Positions 17,372 to 26,029 of a stretch of 64,000 nt of DNA are shown here, piece by piece. Under the pieces are notes generated by a model. It ran no database searches, was not told the origin of the DNA, and was given only the letters and a program-made list of their open reading frames with translations. The position numbers were made by a program, and so were the translations under genes. Every line of letters begins with the position of its first letter. Positions within the stretch are counted from its first letter, which is position 1. This stretch comes from Curtobacterium sp. MCBD17_032 (GTDB lineage Bacteria; Actinomycetota; Actinomycetes; Actinomycetales; Microbacteriaceae). The stretch covers positions 124,001 through 188,000 of the forward strand of contig NZ_QKTO01000002.1 of assembly GCF_003234855.1 (NCBI RefSeq), in the 5' to 3' direction.

Positions 17372-17995
17372 ATGAGCGACCAGCGCTGGATCAAGATCTG
17401 TGGCCTCTCGACGCCGGAGACCCTGGACGCCGCCGTCGACGCCGGTGCGGACGCCGTCGGCTTCGTGTTCGCCGCGGGCAGCCCCCGCACGGTGACCGCG
17501 GACGCCGCCAAGGCCCTCGTCGAACGACTGCCGGACGGCATCGACGCCGTCGGGGTCTTCCGCGACCAGGCGATCGACGAGGTCGTCGGCATCGCGTCCG
17601 AGGTCGGCCTCACCACCCTCCAGCTGCACGGCCGGGAGTCCGCGTCGGACTTCGCCCGCGCCCGGGACGCCGGGTTCTTCACGATCCGCGCCGTCGCCGC
17701 CGCCGACTACCTGCGCGAGACCCCCGAGCAGCGCGCCTCCTTCGACCACGACCTCCTCCTGCTCGACGCGGCGGAGCCCGGGAGCGGACACCTCGTCGAC
17801 CCCGCCACGCTCACCGGTTCGGTGGACGAGGCATGGATCCTCGCCGGCGGGCTCACCCCGGCGAACGTCGCCGACCTCGTGCAGCGGCTCGACCCGGACG
17901 GCGTGGACGTCTCGAGCGGTGTCGAGTCCTCCCGGGGCGTCAAGGACGTGGCGCGGATCCGCGCCTTCGTCGAGGCGGTCCGCAGCATCCCCTGA
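17372..17995 (+). CDS. trpF: Phosphoribosylanthranilate isomerase
   Basis: 207 aa. Isomerises N-(5'-phosphoribosyl)anthranilate in tryptophan synthesis. (beta/alpha)8 barrel with catalytic Cys10 in IKICGL and general acid Asp in LLLLDAAEPG; phosphate-binding ILAGGL and VDVSSGVESS motifs are intact. CAGGAT lies 6 nt before ATG, so the mRNA is probably leaderless. Stands apart from other trp genes. Followed by a bidirectional hairpin. Confidence 0.93.
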   Translation: MSDQRWIKICGLSTPETLDAAVDAGADAVGFVFAAGSPRTVTADAAKALVERLPDGIDAVGVFRDQAIDEVVGIASEVGLTTLQLHGRESASDFARARDAGFFTIRAVAAADYLRETPEQRASFDHDLLLLDAAEPGSGHLVDPATLTGSVDEAWILAGGLTPANVADLVQRLDPDGVDVSSGVESSRGVKDVARIRAFVEAVRSIP

Positions 17996-18011
17996 GCCGG
18001 TCGCGCGCGGA

Positions 18012-18062
18012 CGACGGACGGGAGGCTCCCCACCCGCCCGGTGGGGAGCCTCCCGTCCGTCG
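18012..18062. terminator. 22-bp-arm bidirectional hairpin (family A)
   Basis: Arms 18012-18033 and 18041-18062 pair perfectly over 22 bp around a 7-nt loop, with core GGACGGGAGGC / GCCTCCCGTCC. It lies between convergent trpF and the HAD phosphatase and serves both. Confidence 0.85.
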
Positions 18063-18073
18063 CAGGCCCGCCG

Positions 18074-18838
18074 TCAGGCGGTGCGGAGCGTCGGCACCAG
18101 CTCGCGGAGGAACGCGTCGGTGTCCTCCCAGCCCTCGACCGCGTGGCTCGGGACGCCGAGCGCCTTGACCGGGTAGTCGTTGCCCTCGGGGTCGAGCCGG
18201 TCACCGACGAAGAGCATGTCGTCGAGCGCGATGCCGGTCAGCTCGGCGAGCCGCTGCATGCCGTACGCCTTGTCGATGCCCTTGCGGGTGATGTCGATGC
18301 TCGTGGAGCCGCCGGAGCGGACCTCGAGGTCGGGGAGCTCGGCCTGCACGCGGCGACGGAGGTCGTCCTTCTTCGCACCGGTCGGGTCCCACAGCTTCTT
18401 GACGTCCACCGGAGCCGTCTGGCCCAGCGCGGAGAACGTGATCTGCGAACCGCGGTCCTCGAGGATGGCGCCCCAGGTCTCGGACTCCCAGTAGCCGGCG
18501 GCCTTCGCCTGGGCCTCGACCGCGGCGAGGGCACGGGTCTTCTCGTCGTCGGTGAGGTCCTCGGCGTACTGCAGGGCCCACTGCCCGGCGTCCCAGCGGT
18601 AGTACCGCGTGCCACAGGTCGGCATGAGGTGCAGCGCGTCGAGCTCCAGGCCGTCCCGGTTCCGGAGCGGCGTGACGAGCTGCTGCTCGAACTGCTGGAA
18701 GTTGCCGCCGCTGATCACGGCGACGGGGACGACCTCGAGCAGGGACGCGAAGGTGTCGAGCATGCGGGGGTCGAGCGGCGACTTCGACGGGGCGAGCGTG
18801 TCGTCGAGGTCGAACGCGACGAGGCGGGGTGTGGACAT
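18074..18838 (-). CDS. HAD-IIB phosphatase (phosphomannomutase/sugar-phosphatase-like)
   Basis: 254 aa. HAD motif I AFDLDDTLAPSK near the N-terminus, motif II VAVISGGN, a C2B cap in the middle with MPTCGTRYYRWD, motif III lysine in TRKGIDKA, and motif IV FVGDRLDPEGND. This is the layout of the HAD-IIB class that includes phosphomannomutase-like and sugar-phosphate phosphatases. Start 18838 is preferred over ATG 18850 because CATGAT sits 7 nt upstream of it, fitting the leaderless pattern seen in the neighbours; neither start has a Shine-Dalgarno at normal spacing. Confidence 0.85.
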   Translation of the reverse strand: MSTPRLVAFDLDDTLAPSKSPLDPRMLDTFASLLEVVPVAVISGGNFQQFEQQLVTPLRNRDGLELDALHLMPTCGTRYYRWDAGQWALQYAEDLTDDEKTRALAAVEAQAKAAGYWESETWGAILEDRGSQITFSALGQTAPVDVKKLWDPTGAKKDDLRRRVQAELPDLEVRSGGSTSIDITRKGIDKAYGMQRLAELTGIALDDMLFVGDRLDPEGNDYPVKALGVPSHAVEGWEDTDAFLRELVPTLRTA

Positions 18839-18877
18839 GCCCTCGATCATGCCAGGACCCGGTGTCCGGACCGAGTG

Positions 18878-18908
18878 GGGCGGGCCCGGAGGCGTGCCGG
18901 GCCCGCCC
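18878..18908. terminator. GC hairpin after the nitroreductase gene
   Basis: GGGCGGGCCCGG (18878-18889) pairs perfectly with CCGGGCCCGCCC (18897-18908) around a 7-nt loop. It starts 6 nt after the nitroreductase stop on the minus strand and is not a member of family A. Confidence 0.7.
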
Positions 18909-18914
18909 GTCGGG

Positions 18915-19499
18915 TCACTCCTTGACGAGCACGACCTCGTCGAGCGGGAGGCGCGTGCGCTCCGCCGTCTCGCGTGCCGCGGCCTTCTCGTCGAGCTGCG
19001 ACGGGTCGGCGACGTGCCCGATCGCGGTGACCGTCACCGGGACGAGGTGCTCCGGGAGGTCGAAGGCGGCACGGAGCGCGTCCACCTCGAAGCCGCCCAT
19101 CTGGTGCAGGTGCAGGCCCTCGGCGTGCGCCTGGACGGCGAGGGCGGCGACCGACTGACCGAGGTCGTACTCGGCCCAGCGGCGCTCCTCACCGTCGGCG
19201 GTCACCGGCTCGGCGATCGCCACGAGCAGTGCTCCCGCACGGTGGGCCCAGGCCCCGTTGAAGCCCATGAGCGTGGCGTGGATGCGGTCGAACGTCGGCG
19301 TGCCGCGACGGCCGACGACGAAGCGGCGGGGCTGCGTGTTCGCGGCGGAGGGCGCCCATCGAGCGGCCTCGAGGAGCGCGTCGAGCTGGTCGTCCGAGAT
19401 GGTGGCGGACTCGTCGAACGAGCGGGGGCTCCAGCGCTCCTCGAGGAGCGGCACGAGGGGCTGGCTGGAGTCGGTGGTGCGGGAGAGCGTCGTCGTCAT
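18915..19499 (-). CDS. Nitroreductase-family flavoprotein
   Basis: 194 aa. ERWSPRSF and AARWAPSAANTQP are the FMN-binding opening of the NADH-oxidase/nitroreductase fold; HLHQMGGFE lies in the dimer interface. Reduces nitroaromatics, quinones or similar with NAD(P)H and FMN. Length is the usual one. Divergent from the AEC carrier with 61 bp between. Confidence 0.9.
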   Translation of the reverse strand: MTTTLSRTTDSSQPLVPLLEERWSPRSFDESATISDDQLDALLEAARWAPSAANTQPRRFVVGRRGTPTFDRIHATLMGFNGAWAHRAGALLVAIAEPVTADGEERRWAEYDLGQSVAALAVQAHAEGLHLHQMGGFEVDALRAAFDLPEHLVPVTVTAIGHVADPSQLDEKAAARETAERTRLPLDEVVLVKE

Positions 19500-19560
19500 G
19501 CTCGCCGGAACAACCGGCGGCGCGCACACATTTCCCGATCCGCCTGCGAGGATGGGCAGG

Positions 19561-20484
19561 ATGAGTGGCGTCCTGGTCGGTTTCGCGATCATCGGCGTCG
19601 TCATCGCGACCGGGTACGGAGTCGGGCGTGCGGGGTTGCTCGGGCCGCACGCGCAGTTCGTGATGAGCCGTCTGGCGTTCTTCGTGCTCATGCCGTGCCT
19701 GCTGTTCCACACGATCGCCACGGCCGACGTCGCGACGCTGTTCTCCCCGATGCTCGCCGTGTCGGCGCTCGCCGCGCTGTCGGTCGCCGTCGTCACCGCG
19801 ACCGTGTTCGCGCTCGTGCTGCGGCGCCCGCTCACCACGACCACGGTCGGTGCGTTGGCGGCGTCGTACTCGAACGCGAACAACATCGGCCTGCCCGTCG
19901 CGGTCTACGTCCTCGGGCAGGCAACCGCGGTCGTGCCGGTGATCATGCTGCAGCTCGTGGTGATGGCGCCGATCGCCCTGACCGTCCTCGACGCGGCCAC
20001 GGCGTCCGGGGGCGGCTGGCGGCGGCGCGTGCTCGGCCCGGTGTCGAACCCGCTCATCATCGCCTCGGTGCTCGGACTCGTCTGCTCGGTGACCGGGCTG
20101 ACCCTGCCGGAGCCTGTGCTCGAGCCGTTCGTGCTCGTCGGCGGGGCCGCCGTGCCGGTGGTGCTGCTCTCGTTCGGGATGAGCCTGCACGGGTCGGCCC
20201 CGCTGCGGGACCCGGCCATCCGGGCCGACGTGCTGCTCGCGACCGTGGGGAAGCTCCTCGTGATGCCGGTGGTGGCGTTCCTGCTCGCGCGGTACGCGTT
20301 CGGTCTGGACGCCGCACACGTCTTCGTGCTGACGGTCCTCGCCGGGCTGCCGTCGGCGCAGAACGTGTTCAACTACGCCCAGCGGTACGACGCGGCCGTC
20401 CCGGTCGCCCGGGACGTGGTGCTGCTGACGACGGTCGGCTCGGTGCCGGTCCTCGTCGCGATCGCGGCGCTGCTGCACCCGTAG
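19561..20484 (+). CDS. AEC-family (auxin efflux carrier-like) transporter
   Basis: 307 aa. About ten hydrophobic helices in two halves; the AEC fingerprints SNANNIGLPVA and AGLPSAQNVFNYAQ mark the two unwound helices. Bacterial members export or exchange small carboxylates such as malonate. An in-frame ATG also occurs at 19552. GAGGAT lies 7 nt before 19561, which fits a leaderless start there. Confidence 0.9.
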   Translation: MSGVLVGFAIIGVVIATGYGVGRAGLLGPHAQFVMSRLAFFVLMPCLLFHTIATADVATLFSPMLAVSALAALSVAVVTATVFALVLRRPLTTTTVGALAASYSNANNIGLPVAVYVLGQATAVVPVIMLQLVVMAPIALTVLDAATASGGGWRRRVLGPVSNPLIIASVLGLVCSVTGLTLPEPVLEPFVLVGGAAVPVVLLSFGMSLHGSAPLRDPAIRADVLLATVGKLLVMPVVAFLLARYAFGLDAAHVFVLTVLAGLPSAQNVFNYAQRYDAAVPVARDVVLLTTVGSVPVLVAIAALLHP

Positions 20485-20500
20485 GCGGGTGCTCGGAGCG

Positions 20501-21337
20501 TCAGAAGATCATCGGGCGGTCGTCGTCCAGGACCGTGTCGAGGTCCAGGTCGACCGACACCGGGACGTGGTCGCTCGGGGCGTCGCCCTTGCGCTCGTCC
20601 CGGTGGATCGTCGCACCGACCGTGACGTCCGCGAACGCCTGCGAGCCCATCACGAAGTCGATGCGCATGCCCTCGTTGCGGGGGAACCGGAGCTGCTTGT
20701 AGTCCCAGTAGGTGTAGCCGGTGGGGACGAGTGGCCGGACGACGTCCTGCAGGCCGCGCTCCTCGAACGTGCGGAAGGCGGCGCGCTCCGGCTCGCTGAC
20801 GTGCGTGGACCCCTCGAAGACACGCATGTCCCAGACGTCCTGGTCGAGCGGTGCCACGTTCCAGTCGCCCATCAGCGCGAGCGGCAGGTCGGGCTCGGCG
20901 TCCAACCACTCGCTGGTGCGGTCGGCCAGCTGCGCGAGCCAATCGAGCTTGTACGTGTAGTGCGGGTCACCGAGCTCGCGCCCGTTCGGGACGTAGAGGC
21001 TCCAGAGCCGGACACCCTCGACCGTGACGCCGATCGCCCGGGCCTCGACGGGCAGGTCCGGCCCCTCCTGGCCCTTCAGGAAGCCGGGCTGGCCGGGGAA
21101 GTCGCGGGTGACGTCCTCCATCGGCAGACGGCTGGCGAAGGCGACGCCGTTCCACTGGTTGAGGCCGTGCGCCTCCACGGTGTAGCCGGCCGCCTCGAAC
21201 GCCTCGACCGGGAACTGCTCGGGCTTGCACTTGATCTCCTGCATGCCGAGGACGTCGACGTCCTCCCGCACGAGCCAGTCGACGACCCGACCGACTCGGG
21301 TCCGGACGGAGTTGACGTTCCAGGTCGCGACACGCAT
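20501..21337 (-). CDS. xthA: Exodeoxyribonuclease III
   Basis: 278 aa. AP endonuclease and 3'-repair exonuclease. WNVNSVRTR, MQEIKC with the metal-binding Glu, GDWNVAPLDQDVWD, and SDHVPV with the catalytic Asp-His are all present. TAGGTT at 21344-21349 lies 6 nt before ATG with no Shine-Dalgarno, so a leaderless transcript is likely. Convergent with the AEC carrier (16 bp). Confidence 0.95.
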   Translation of the reverse strand: MRVATWNVNSVRTRVGRVVDWLVREDVDVLGMQEIKCKPEQFPVEAFEAAGYTVEAHGLNQWNGVAFASRLPMEDVTRDFPGQPGFLKGQEGPDLPVEARAIGVTVEGVRLWSLYVPNGRELGDPHYTYKLDWLAQLADRTSEWLDAEPDLPLALMGDWNVAPLDQDVWDMRVFEGSTHVSEPERAAFRTFEERGLQDVVRPLVPTGYTYWDYKQLRFPRNEGMRIDFVMGSQAFADVTVGATIHRDERKGDAPSDHVPVSVDLDLDTVLDDDRPMIF

Positions 21338-21436
21338 GCACCGAACCTACCGGGACGGACCGACCGGGCGGACGAGCCCCGGTGCGAGGGTGTTCCCTGG
21401 ACGCACACATCCCCAGCAGGACCGATGGAGGCACTC

Positions 21437-21883
21437 ATGGCGACGACGACCGACCCGGACCGCGTGGACGGCGCGACCACCGGCAGCACCACCACCCAGG
21501 TCACCTCGACCGGACGCACGGTCATCGACGACGCGGTCGTCGCGAAGGTCGCGGGCATCGCCGCCCGCGACGTCCCCGGCGTCCACGCGCTCGGCGGGAA
21601 CACCGCGCGGGCGTTCGGTGCCATCCGGGACGCCATCGGGTCGAGCGACCTCGGACAGGGCGTCCGGGTCGAGGTGGGCGAGACCCAGGCCGCTGTCGAC
21701 CTGACGATCGTCGTCGAGTACCCGACGCCGATGCAGCAGGTCGCCGCCGCCGTCCGGCAGGCCGTCACGGACGCGATCACCGACCTCGTCGGGCTGCAGG
21801 TCACCGAGGTGAACATCGCGATCGTCGACGTGGACATCCCCGCACTCGACGCTCCCGTCGTCCCCGAGACGCGCGTCCGGTGA
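21437..21883 (+). CDS. Asp23/Gls24 envelope stress protein
   Basis: 148 aa. Thr-rich N-terminus, then the Asp23 fold: TVIDDAVVAKVAGIAARDVPGV, VEVGETQAAVDLTIVVEY and the closing LQVTEVNIAIVDVDI. In Staphylococcus Asp23 is tethered to the membrane by AmaP and affects the wall-stress response. GGAGG lies 8 nt before ATG. First gene of a five-gene operon joined by 4-bp overlaps. Confidence 0.92.
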   Translation: MATTTDPDRVDGATTGSTTTQVTSTGRTVIDDAVVAKVAGIAARDVPGVHALGGNTARAFGAIRDAIGSSDLGQGVRVEVGETQAAVDLTIVVEYPTPMQQVAAAVRQAVTDAITDLVGLQVTEVNIAIVDVDIPALDAPVVPETRVR

Positions 21884-22071
21884 ACGCCACCGTCGTCGGC
21901 ATGGCCGTCGGAGCGGTCCTGGCGGTGGTCGCCCTGACGCTCGGGTTCTGGGCGTTCGTCGTGGTGGCCGTCGCGATCGCGGTCGGCGGACTGGTCGGCC
22001 GCATCGTCAGCGGCGACGTCGACGTGCGTCGACTGCTCGACGTGCTCCGCGGTCGACGGAGCTCCTCGTGA
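21880..22071 (+). CDS. Small two-helix membrane protein of the Asp23 operon (DUF2273-like)
   Basis: 63 aa. GTG overlaps the previous stop. About 40 of the residues are hydrophobic, in one long or two short helices, followed by a basic tail rich in Arg and Ser. Resembles the DUF2273 proteins found in this position of Asp23 operons; probably part of the membrane anchor. Confidence 0.75.
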   Translation: MNATVVGMAVGAVLAVVALTLGFWAFVVVAVAIAVGGLVGRIVSGDVDVRRLLDVLRGRRSSS

Positions 22072-22409
22072 GCCACGTGCCGGTGCCCGGTACCGACCGG
22101 ATCGCGTCCCCGGCCCTGGTGCACACCGCGCAGGCGGTCGCGGCCGAGGTGCTCCGGACACCGTTCCGGGAGGTCCGTGCCCGGGTCGTCGACGACGGTC
22201 GCGGCGCCCTGGCGGTCGAGGTGACGAGCCCGCTGGCCCTGCCGGTCCTCGGGACGCACGCCGTCCCGCACGAGCCCGTCCTCGCGACCGCGCACCGCGC
22301 GCGCACCTCGATCGCGGAACGGCTCCGGACGATCACCGGGCGGAAGGTCGCGCGCGTCTCGCTGACGTTCTCGTCCGCCGTCCTCGCCCGGCCGCGGAGG
22401 GTCCGGTGA
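22068..22409 (+). CDS. Divergent Asp23-like protein
   Basis: 113 aa. IAERLRTITGRKVARVSLTF near the end matches the last helix-strand of Asp23, and the spacing of strands fits, but overall identity to the first Asp23 is low. No signal or membrane segment. GTG start overlaps the preceding stop. Probably a second subunit for a hetero-oligomer on the AmaP anchor. Confidence 0.7.
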   Translation: MSHVPVPGTDRIASPALVHTAQAVAAEVLRTPFREVRARVVDDGRGALAVEVTSPLALPVLGTHAVPHEPVLATAHRARTSIAERLRTITGRKVARVSLTFSSAVLARPRRVR

Positions 22410-23020
22410 GCACGAGTCCCGCCAAGGGGACCCCGGCCGCCGACGACGACCGCTCCGTGCGCCGTCTCGTCCGTCGGGAGACGTCCGCGTCCCGGTCGGT
22501 GTCCGTCGTCGTCGCGATGACGCTCCTCGTCCTCGTCGCCGTGACGGTGGCCGTCGCCGCCGTGGTCGTCCTGCTCGGACAGCGCATCGCCGGTGTCGAC
22601 CCGCGCACCCTGGTGGACGCCGCGCTCCGGGCACCCGCGGGGCTCGTCGACGCGGCGGTCGTCGCCGTCGGGGCCGTCGTCGCGGTGCTCGGTCTCTGGT
22701 CCCTGCTGCACGGCCTCCTGCCGGCGCGACGACCCCGGCACGCGGTCCGCTCCGACCGCCTCGGCGTGGTCGTCGACGACGAGGTGCTCGCGTCCGCCGC
22801 CGCGCGCGCCGCCCGGTCCGCGACCCGGCTGGGACCGGACGCCGCGGTCGGGTCCGTCGGCCGCCGCGCCCTGGACGTCGTGCTCCTGCCCGCCTCCGGA
22901 GTGGACGTCGACGAGGCGTCTGCCGCAGCGGCCGTGGACCGTGAGCTCGCCGCCGTGGACGTCGTGCCGCCCCTCACCGCCCGCGTCCGGGTACGCACCA
23001 CCGGCAGGATCGACGGATGA
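22406..23020 (+). CDS. DUF6286-like membrane protein of the Asp23 operon
   Basis: 204 aa. Basic N-terminus, two membrane helices (about 30-58 and 75-100), then a soluble alpha/beta domain of about 100 residues. The overlap with both neighbours and the position between the second Asp23 and the AmaP-like gene match the DUF6286 genes of actinobacterial Asp23 loci as I recall them. Unknown function. Confidence 0.7.
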   Translation: MSTSPAKGTPAADDDRSVRRLVRRETSASRSVSVVVAMTLLVLVAVTVAVAAVVVLLGQRIAGVDPRTLVDAALRAPAGLVDAAVVAVGAVVAVLGLWSLLHGLLPARRPRHAVRSDRLGVVVDDEVLASAAARAARSATRLGPDAAVGSVGRRALDVVLLPASGVDVDEASAAAAVDRELAAVDVVPPLTARVRVRTTGRIDG

Positions 23021-23607
23021 ACGGCACGAACCGCACGGTCGGTCGGATCGTCCTCGTGGTGGTCGGCCTCGTGCTCCTCGCCCTCGGGGTCGCCGTCGTC
23101 CTCGTGCAGACCCTGCCCGCCGCGGCCGACCGCTGGCACACCGCTGCCGACACCGCCCTCGGCGGCCTCGGGTCCAGAGCACCACGGGACGCCGCCGTGC
23201 CCGCGTGGTCCTGGGTCCTCGGCGGCGCGATCGCCCTCGGTGTCCTGGCGCTCCTCGTCCTCACCTCCATCCGGGGCGGCAGGACCAGCACCGTCCTGGA
23301 GGACGACGGCCCCGCGGACGGCCTGCCCGGACGGGTCCGCATCGAGGCGGCGGCGATCGAGCACGCGCTCTCGTCCGCGATCGCCCCGCTGCCGCAGGTC
23401 GCGTCCCTCGCGGTCGACGTCCGCCGGGTCCGTCGCCGTACCGCGGTCCGCATCGTGGTCCGGACCCGACGCGGAGCGCCACCGCGCGAACTCGTCGACC
23501 GGGTCGAGGCCGTCGTGACCGACCTCGACGCGTTGCTCGGAGAGCGCCTGCCGGTGCTGCTGCGCATCGCCCGCGGCGGGTCCTCCCGCCCGGACCGGGT
23601 GCGCTGA
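23017..23607 (+). CDS. AmaP-like membrane anchor
   Basis: 196 aa. Two helices (about 10-32 and 62-85) separated by a 30-residue loop, followed by a cytoplasmic domain rich in Arg and Val (VRRVRRRTAVRIVVRTRRGA). This is the hairpin-plus-soluble-domain plan of AmaP, which holds Asp23 at the membrane. Last gene of the coupled set; ATG overlaps the DUF6286-like stop. Confidence 0.75.
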   Translation: MNGTNRTVGRIVLVVVGLVLLALGVAVVLVQTLPAAADRWHTAADTALGGLGSRAPRDAAVPAWSWVLGGAIALGVLALLVLTSIRGGRTSTVLEDDGPADGLPGRVRIEAAAIEHALSSAIAPLPQVASLAVDVRRVRRRTAVRIVVRTRRGAPPRELVDRVEAVVTDLDALLGERLPVLLRIARGGSSRPDRVR

Positions 23608-23609
23608 CC

Positions 23610-24527
23610 GTGCCCGGCCGCGGCGGCCCCGGCGGTCCCGGTGGCCCAGGCGGCCCCGGCGGGCCCGGCGGCCCAGGCAGCCCCGGCGTCTCCGGTGACC
23701 CGGAGGGCGAGGTCGCGGCGGTCGGCGCGGTGTCGGACGACCTCGCCGGACGCGGCGGGCTCCCGACCGGGCCCGTCGACGTCCCGGCGGTGGTGGGCGA
23801 CCTGGCCGGCGGGCGGGCGCTCGAGCCGGTGTGGGTGAACTCGGTCGGTGGCATGACCTTCCGGCTCGGACCGGCGCCGGACCGGGCCGCGGGCTACGTG
23901 AAGTGGGTGCCGCCGCGGTACGCGCCGTGGATCGACGCCGAGGTCTCGCGACTGCGATGGGCGGGCCGCTGGCTGACCGTGCCCGAGGTGCTCGAACACG
24001 GCGCCGACGCATCCGGTGCCTGGATGACGACCCGACCGGTGCCGGGATGGAGCGCCGTCGACCCGCGGTGGCGGGACGACCCGCGTGCGGCGGTGATCGG
24101 CGTGGGGGAGGGCCTCCGGGCGCTGCACGACAACCTGCCGGTCCCGACGTGTCCCTTCGCGTGGTCGACGGACGAGCGCCTCGACCGGGCCCGCGCGGCC
24201 GGCCGGGACGTCGACCGGATCGGTCCGGAGCCCGCGACGGACCAGCTCGTGGTCTGCCACGGGGACGCCTGCACGCCGAACACGCTCCTCGGCGCCGACG
24301 GCCGGTGGATCGGGCACGTGGACCTGGGCTCGCTCGGTGTCGCGGACCGGTGGGCCGACCTGGCGGTGGCGTCGATGAGCCTCGGGTGGAACCACGGCCC
24401 GGGCTGGGACGACCTGTTCCACGAGGCCTACGGACTGCCGCAGGACCCGGAACGGACGGCCTGGTACCGGGCGCTGTGGGAACTCGACGTGGACGACGTG
24501 GACGATCCGCGTCGCGCGTCCAGCTGA
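23610..24527 (+). CDS. APH(3')-like phosphotransferase, possibly with collagen-like N-terminus
   Basis: 305 aa from GTG 23610, two bases after the AmaP-like stop. Kinase motifs are complete: VNSVGGMTFRL and KWV for nucleotide binding, catalytic VCHGDACTPNTLL, metal-binding HVDLGSLGVADR. This is the aminoglycoside 3'-phosphotransferase pattern, but the true substrate may be another sugar. Residues 4-25 are seven GGP/GSP triplets, a collagen-like tract; synonymous codon changes between triplets suggest it is translated. If the in-frame GTG at 23730 is the true start the protein is 265 aa, the normal APH(3') length, and the tract is untranslated. Confidence 0.8.
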   Translation: MPGRGGPGGPGGPGGPGGPGGPGSPGVSGDPEGEVAAVGAVSDDLAGRGGLPTGPVDVPAVVGDLAGGRALEPVWVNSVGGMTFRLGPAPDRAAGYVKWVPPRYAPWIDAEVSRLRWAGRWLTVPEVLEHGADASGAWMTTRPVPGWSAVDPRWRDDPRAAVIGVGEGLRALHDNLPVPTCPFAWSTDERLDRARAAGRDVDRIGPEPATDQLVVCHGDACTPNTLLGADGRWIGHVDLGSLGVADRWADLAVASMSLGWNHGPGWDDLFHEAYGLPQDPERTAWYRALWELDVDDVDDPRRASS

Positions 24528-24572
24528 CCCGCCGACCGACCTGGTCGTACGAGCCCGCGCGGTGGTGCCGGA

Positions 24573-25928
24573 CTAGAAGCCGACGCCGCGGGCGCCCATG
24601 AACGGCACCGGGTTCACGGTGCCGCCGCCGACGTGCGTCTCGAAGTGCAGGTGGCACCCGGTCGAGTTGCCCGTGGACCCGACGAGGGCGATGAGCGTCC
24701 CCGCGTTCACCCGCTGGCCGGGCGAGACCCGGAAGCCGCCGTTGACGATGTGGCCGTACGCGGTCCGGACGCCACCGCCGTGGTTGATGCGGACGTAGTT
24801 GCCGTACCCGCCGTACGGGCCGACGTACTCGACCGTGCCCGCGGACGCGGCGACGATCGCGGTCGAGCAGCCGCTGCCGAGGTCGATGCCGTCGTGCATC
24901 GCCGTGGCGCCCGTGTAGGGGTTGACGCGCACGCCGTAGCCGCTCGTGATCCAGCCGCCCGCCGGACGCACCCAGCCGGAGCCGGACCCCGAGCCGGGAG
25001 CGGCGCCACCGCCGCCGGAACTGACCGGGGCGCCGCCGCCGCCGCCCTGGTTCGCCGCAGCCGCTGCTGCCGCAGCCGCCTGGGCGCGCTGCTGCCGGGC
25101 GAGCTCGGCTTCGAGCGCCTTGCGCCGACGCTCCTCCTCCGCCTTGCGGATCCGCTCGCCCTTCTCGTACTGGGCCTCGGTCGTGGCGCGACCGGACGTC
25201 AGGGAGGCGAGCTGGGCCTCCAGTCGGGACTTGTTCGCCTCTTGCTCGTCGTACGCGGCCTGAGCGCGGTCGGAGGCGGCCTGGGCTTCGCTCATCCGGT
25301 CCTGTGCGGCCTGCGCGAGGTCCTCGAGCGCGAGGGCGGCGCGGTCGGCCTGGTCGGTGAGCGACCGGGCGACGGAGGCGTCGTTGGTGGCCGCGGTCTC
25401 GACGCGTTCGGCCTGCTCGGACAGCTTGCTCAGCGCGCCGAGGTCGTAGAGGAGGTCACGTGCGTCCTCGCCACCGGCCAGCACGCTGGTGGTGACGTCG
25501 GCTCCGCCGGAGCGCGCCATCTGTGCGGCGAACCGGCCGGCCTGGGCGGCACTCGCCTCGGCGACCTCGGCGTGCTCCTCTGCGTCGGACCGCAGCGCCT
25601 GCTCCTTCTCGGCGGCACGCAGGGCCTTGCGCTGGGCGGCCTCGAAGGCGGCACCGAGGCGTTCGGCCTCGGCACGAGCGGCGTCGACGTCCTCCGACAG
25701 ACCGTCGATGATCCCGCGGATCTCGACGATCTGCGACTGCTTGGCGGACTCCTTGCCGCGCGCCGCGACCACGTCGTCCCACGAGGGGTACGTGGCGGCC
25801 TGGGCGGCGGGCGCGTCGAGGACGAGCGTGCCGATGAGACCGGCGATCGCCAGCCCGGTGGCGAGCAGGCGCCGTCTGGCCGTCGGCGCGGAGCGGGGAC
25901 GGGGGGCGGTGACCACGGAGCGAGACAT
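24573..25928 (-). CDS. Secreted M23 peptidase with coiled-coil (EnvC/NlpD-like)
   Basis: 451 aa. Signal peptide (hydrophobic about 22-44, cleavage near AQA-A). A long Ala/Glu/Arg-rich coiled coil at about 60-285, then Gly/Ser linkers, then an LytM domain with AMHDGIDLGSG and HLHFETH zinc motifs intact. Either a wall endopeptidase or an amidase regulator. TAGGCT lies 8 nt before ATG (25937-25942), so the start is probably leaderless. Confidence 0.92.
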   Translation of the reverse strand: MSRSVVTAPRPRSAPTARRRLLATGLAIAGLIGTLVLDAPAAQAATYPSWDDVVAARGKESAKQSQIVEIRGIIDGLSEDVDAARAEAERLGAAFEAAQRKALRAAEKEQALRSDAEEHAEVAEASAAQAGRFAAQMARSGGADVTTSVLAGGEDARDLLYDLGALSKLSEQAERVETAATNDASVARSLTDQADRAALALEDLAQAAQDRMSEAQAASDRAQAAYDEQEANKSRLEAQLASLTSGRATTEAQYEKGERIRKAEEERRRKALEAELARQQRAQAAAAAAAAANQGGGGGAPVSSGGGGAAPGSGSGSGWVRPAGGWITSGYGVRVNPYTGATAMHDGIDLGSGCSTAIVAASAGTVEYVGPYGGYGNYVRINHGGGVRTAYGHIVNGGFRVSPGQRVNAGTLIALVGSTGNSTGCHLHFETHVGGGTVNPVPFMGARGVGF

Positions 25929-26029
25929 CGCAACGGAGCCTATACATCTCCACAGGCGCTCCGCTGCGGCGACGCTCCGCTGTGGACGGATCCGTGGCGT
26001 GATCGAGGCTGTGGAGGACGGTGTGACCG

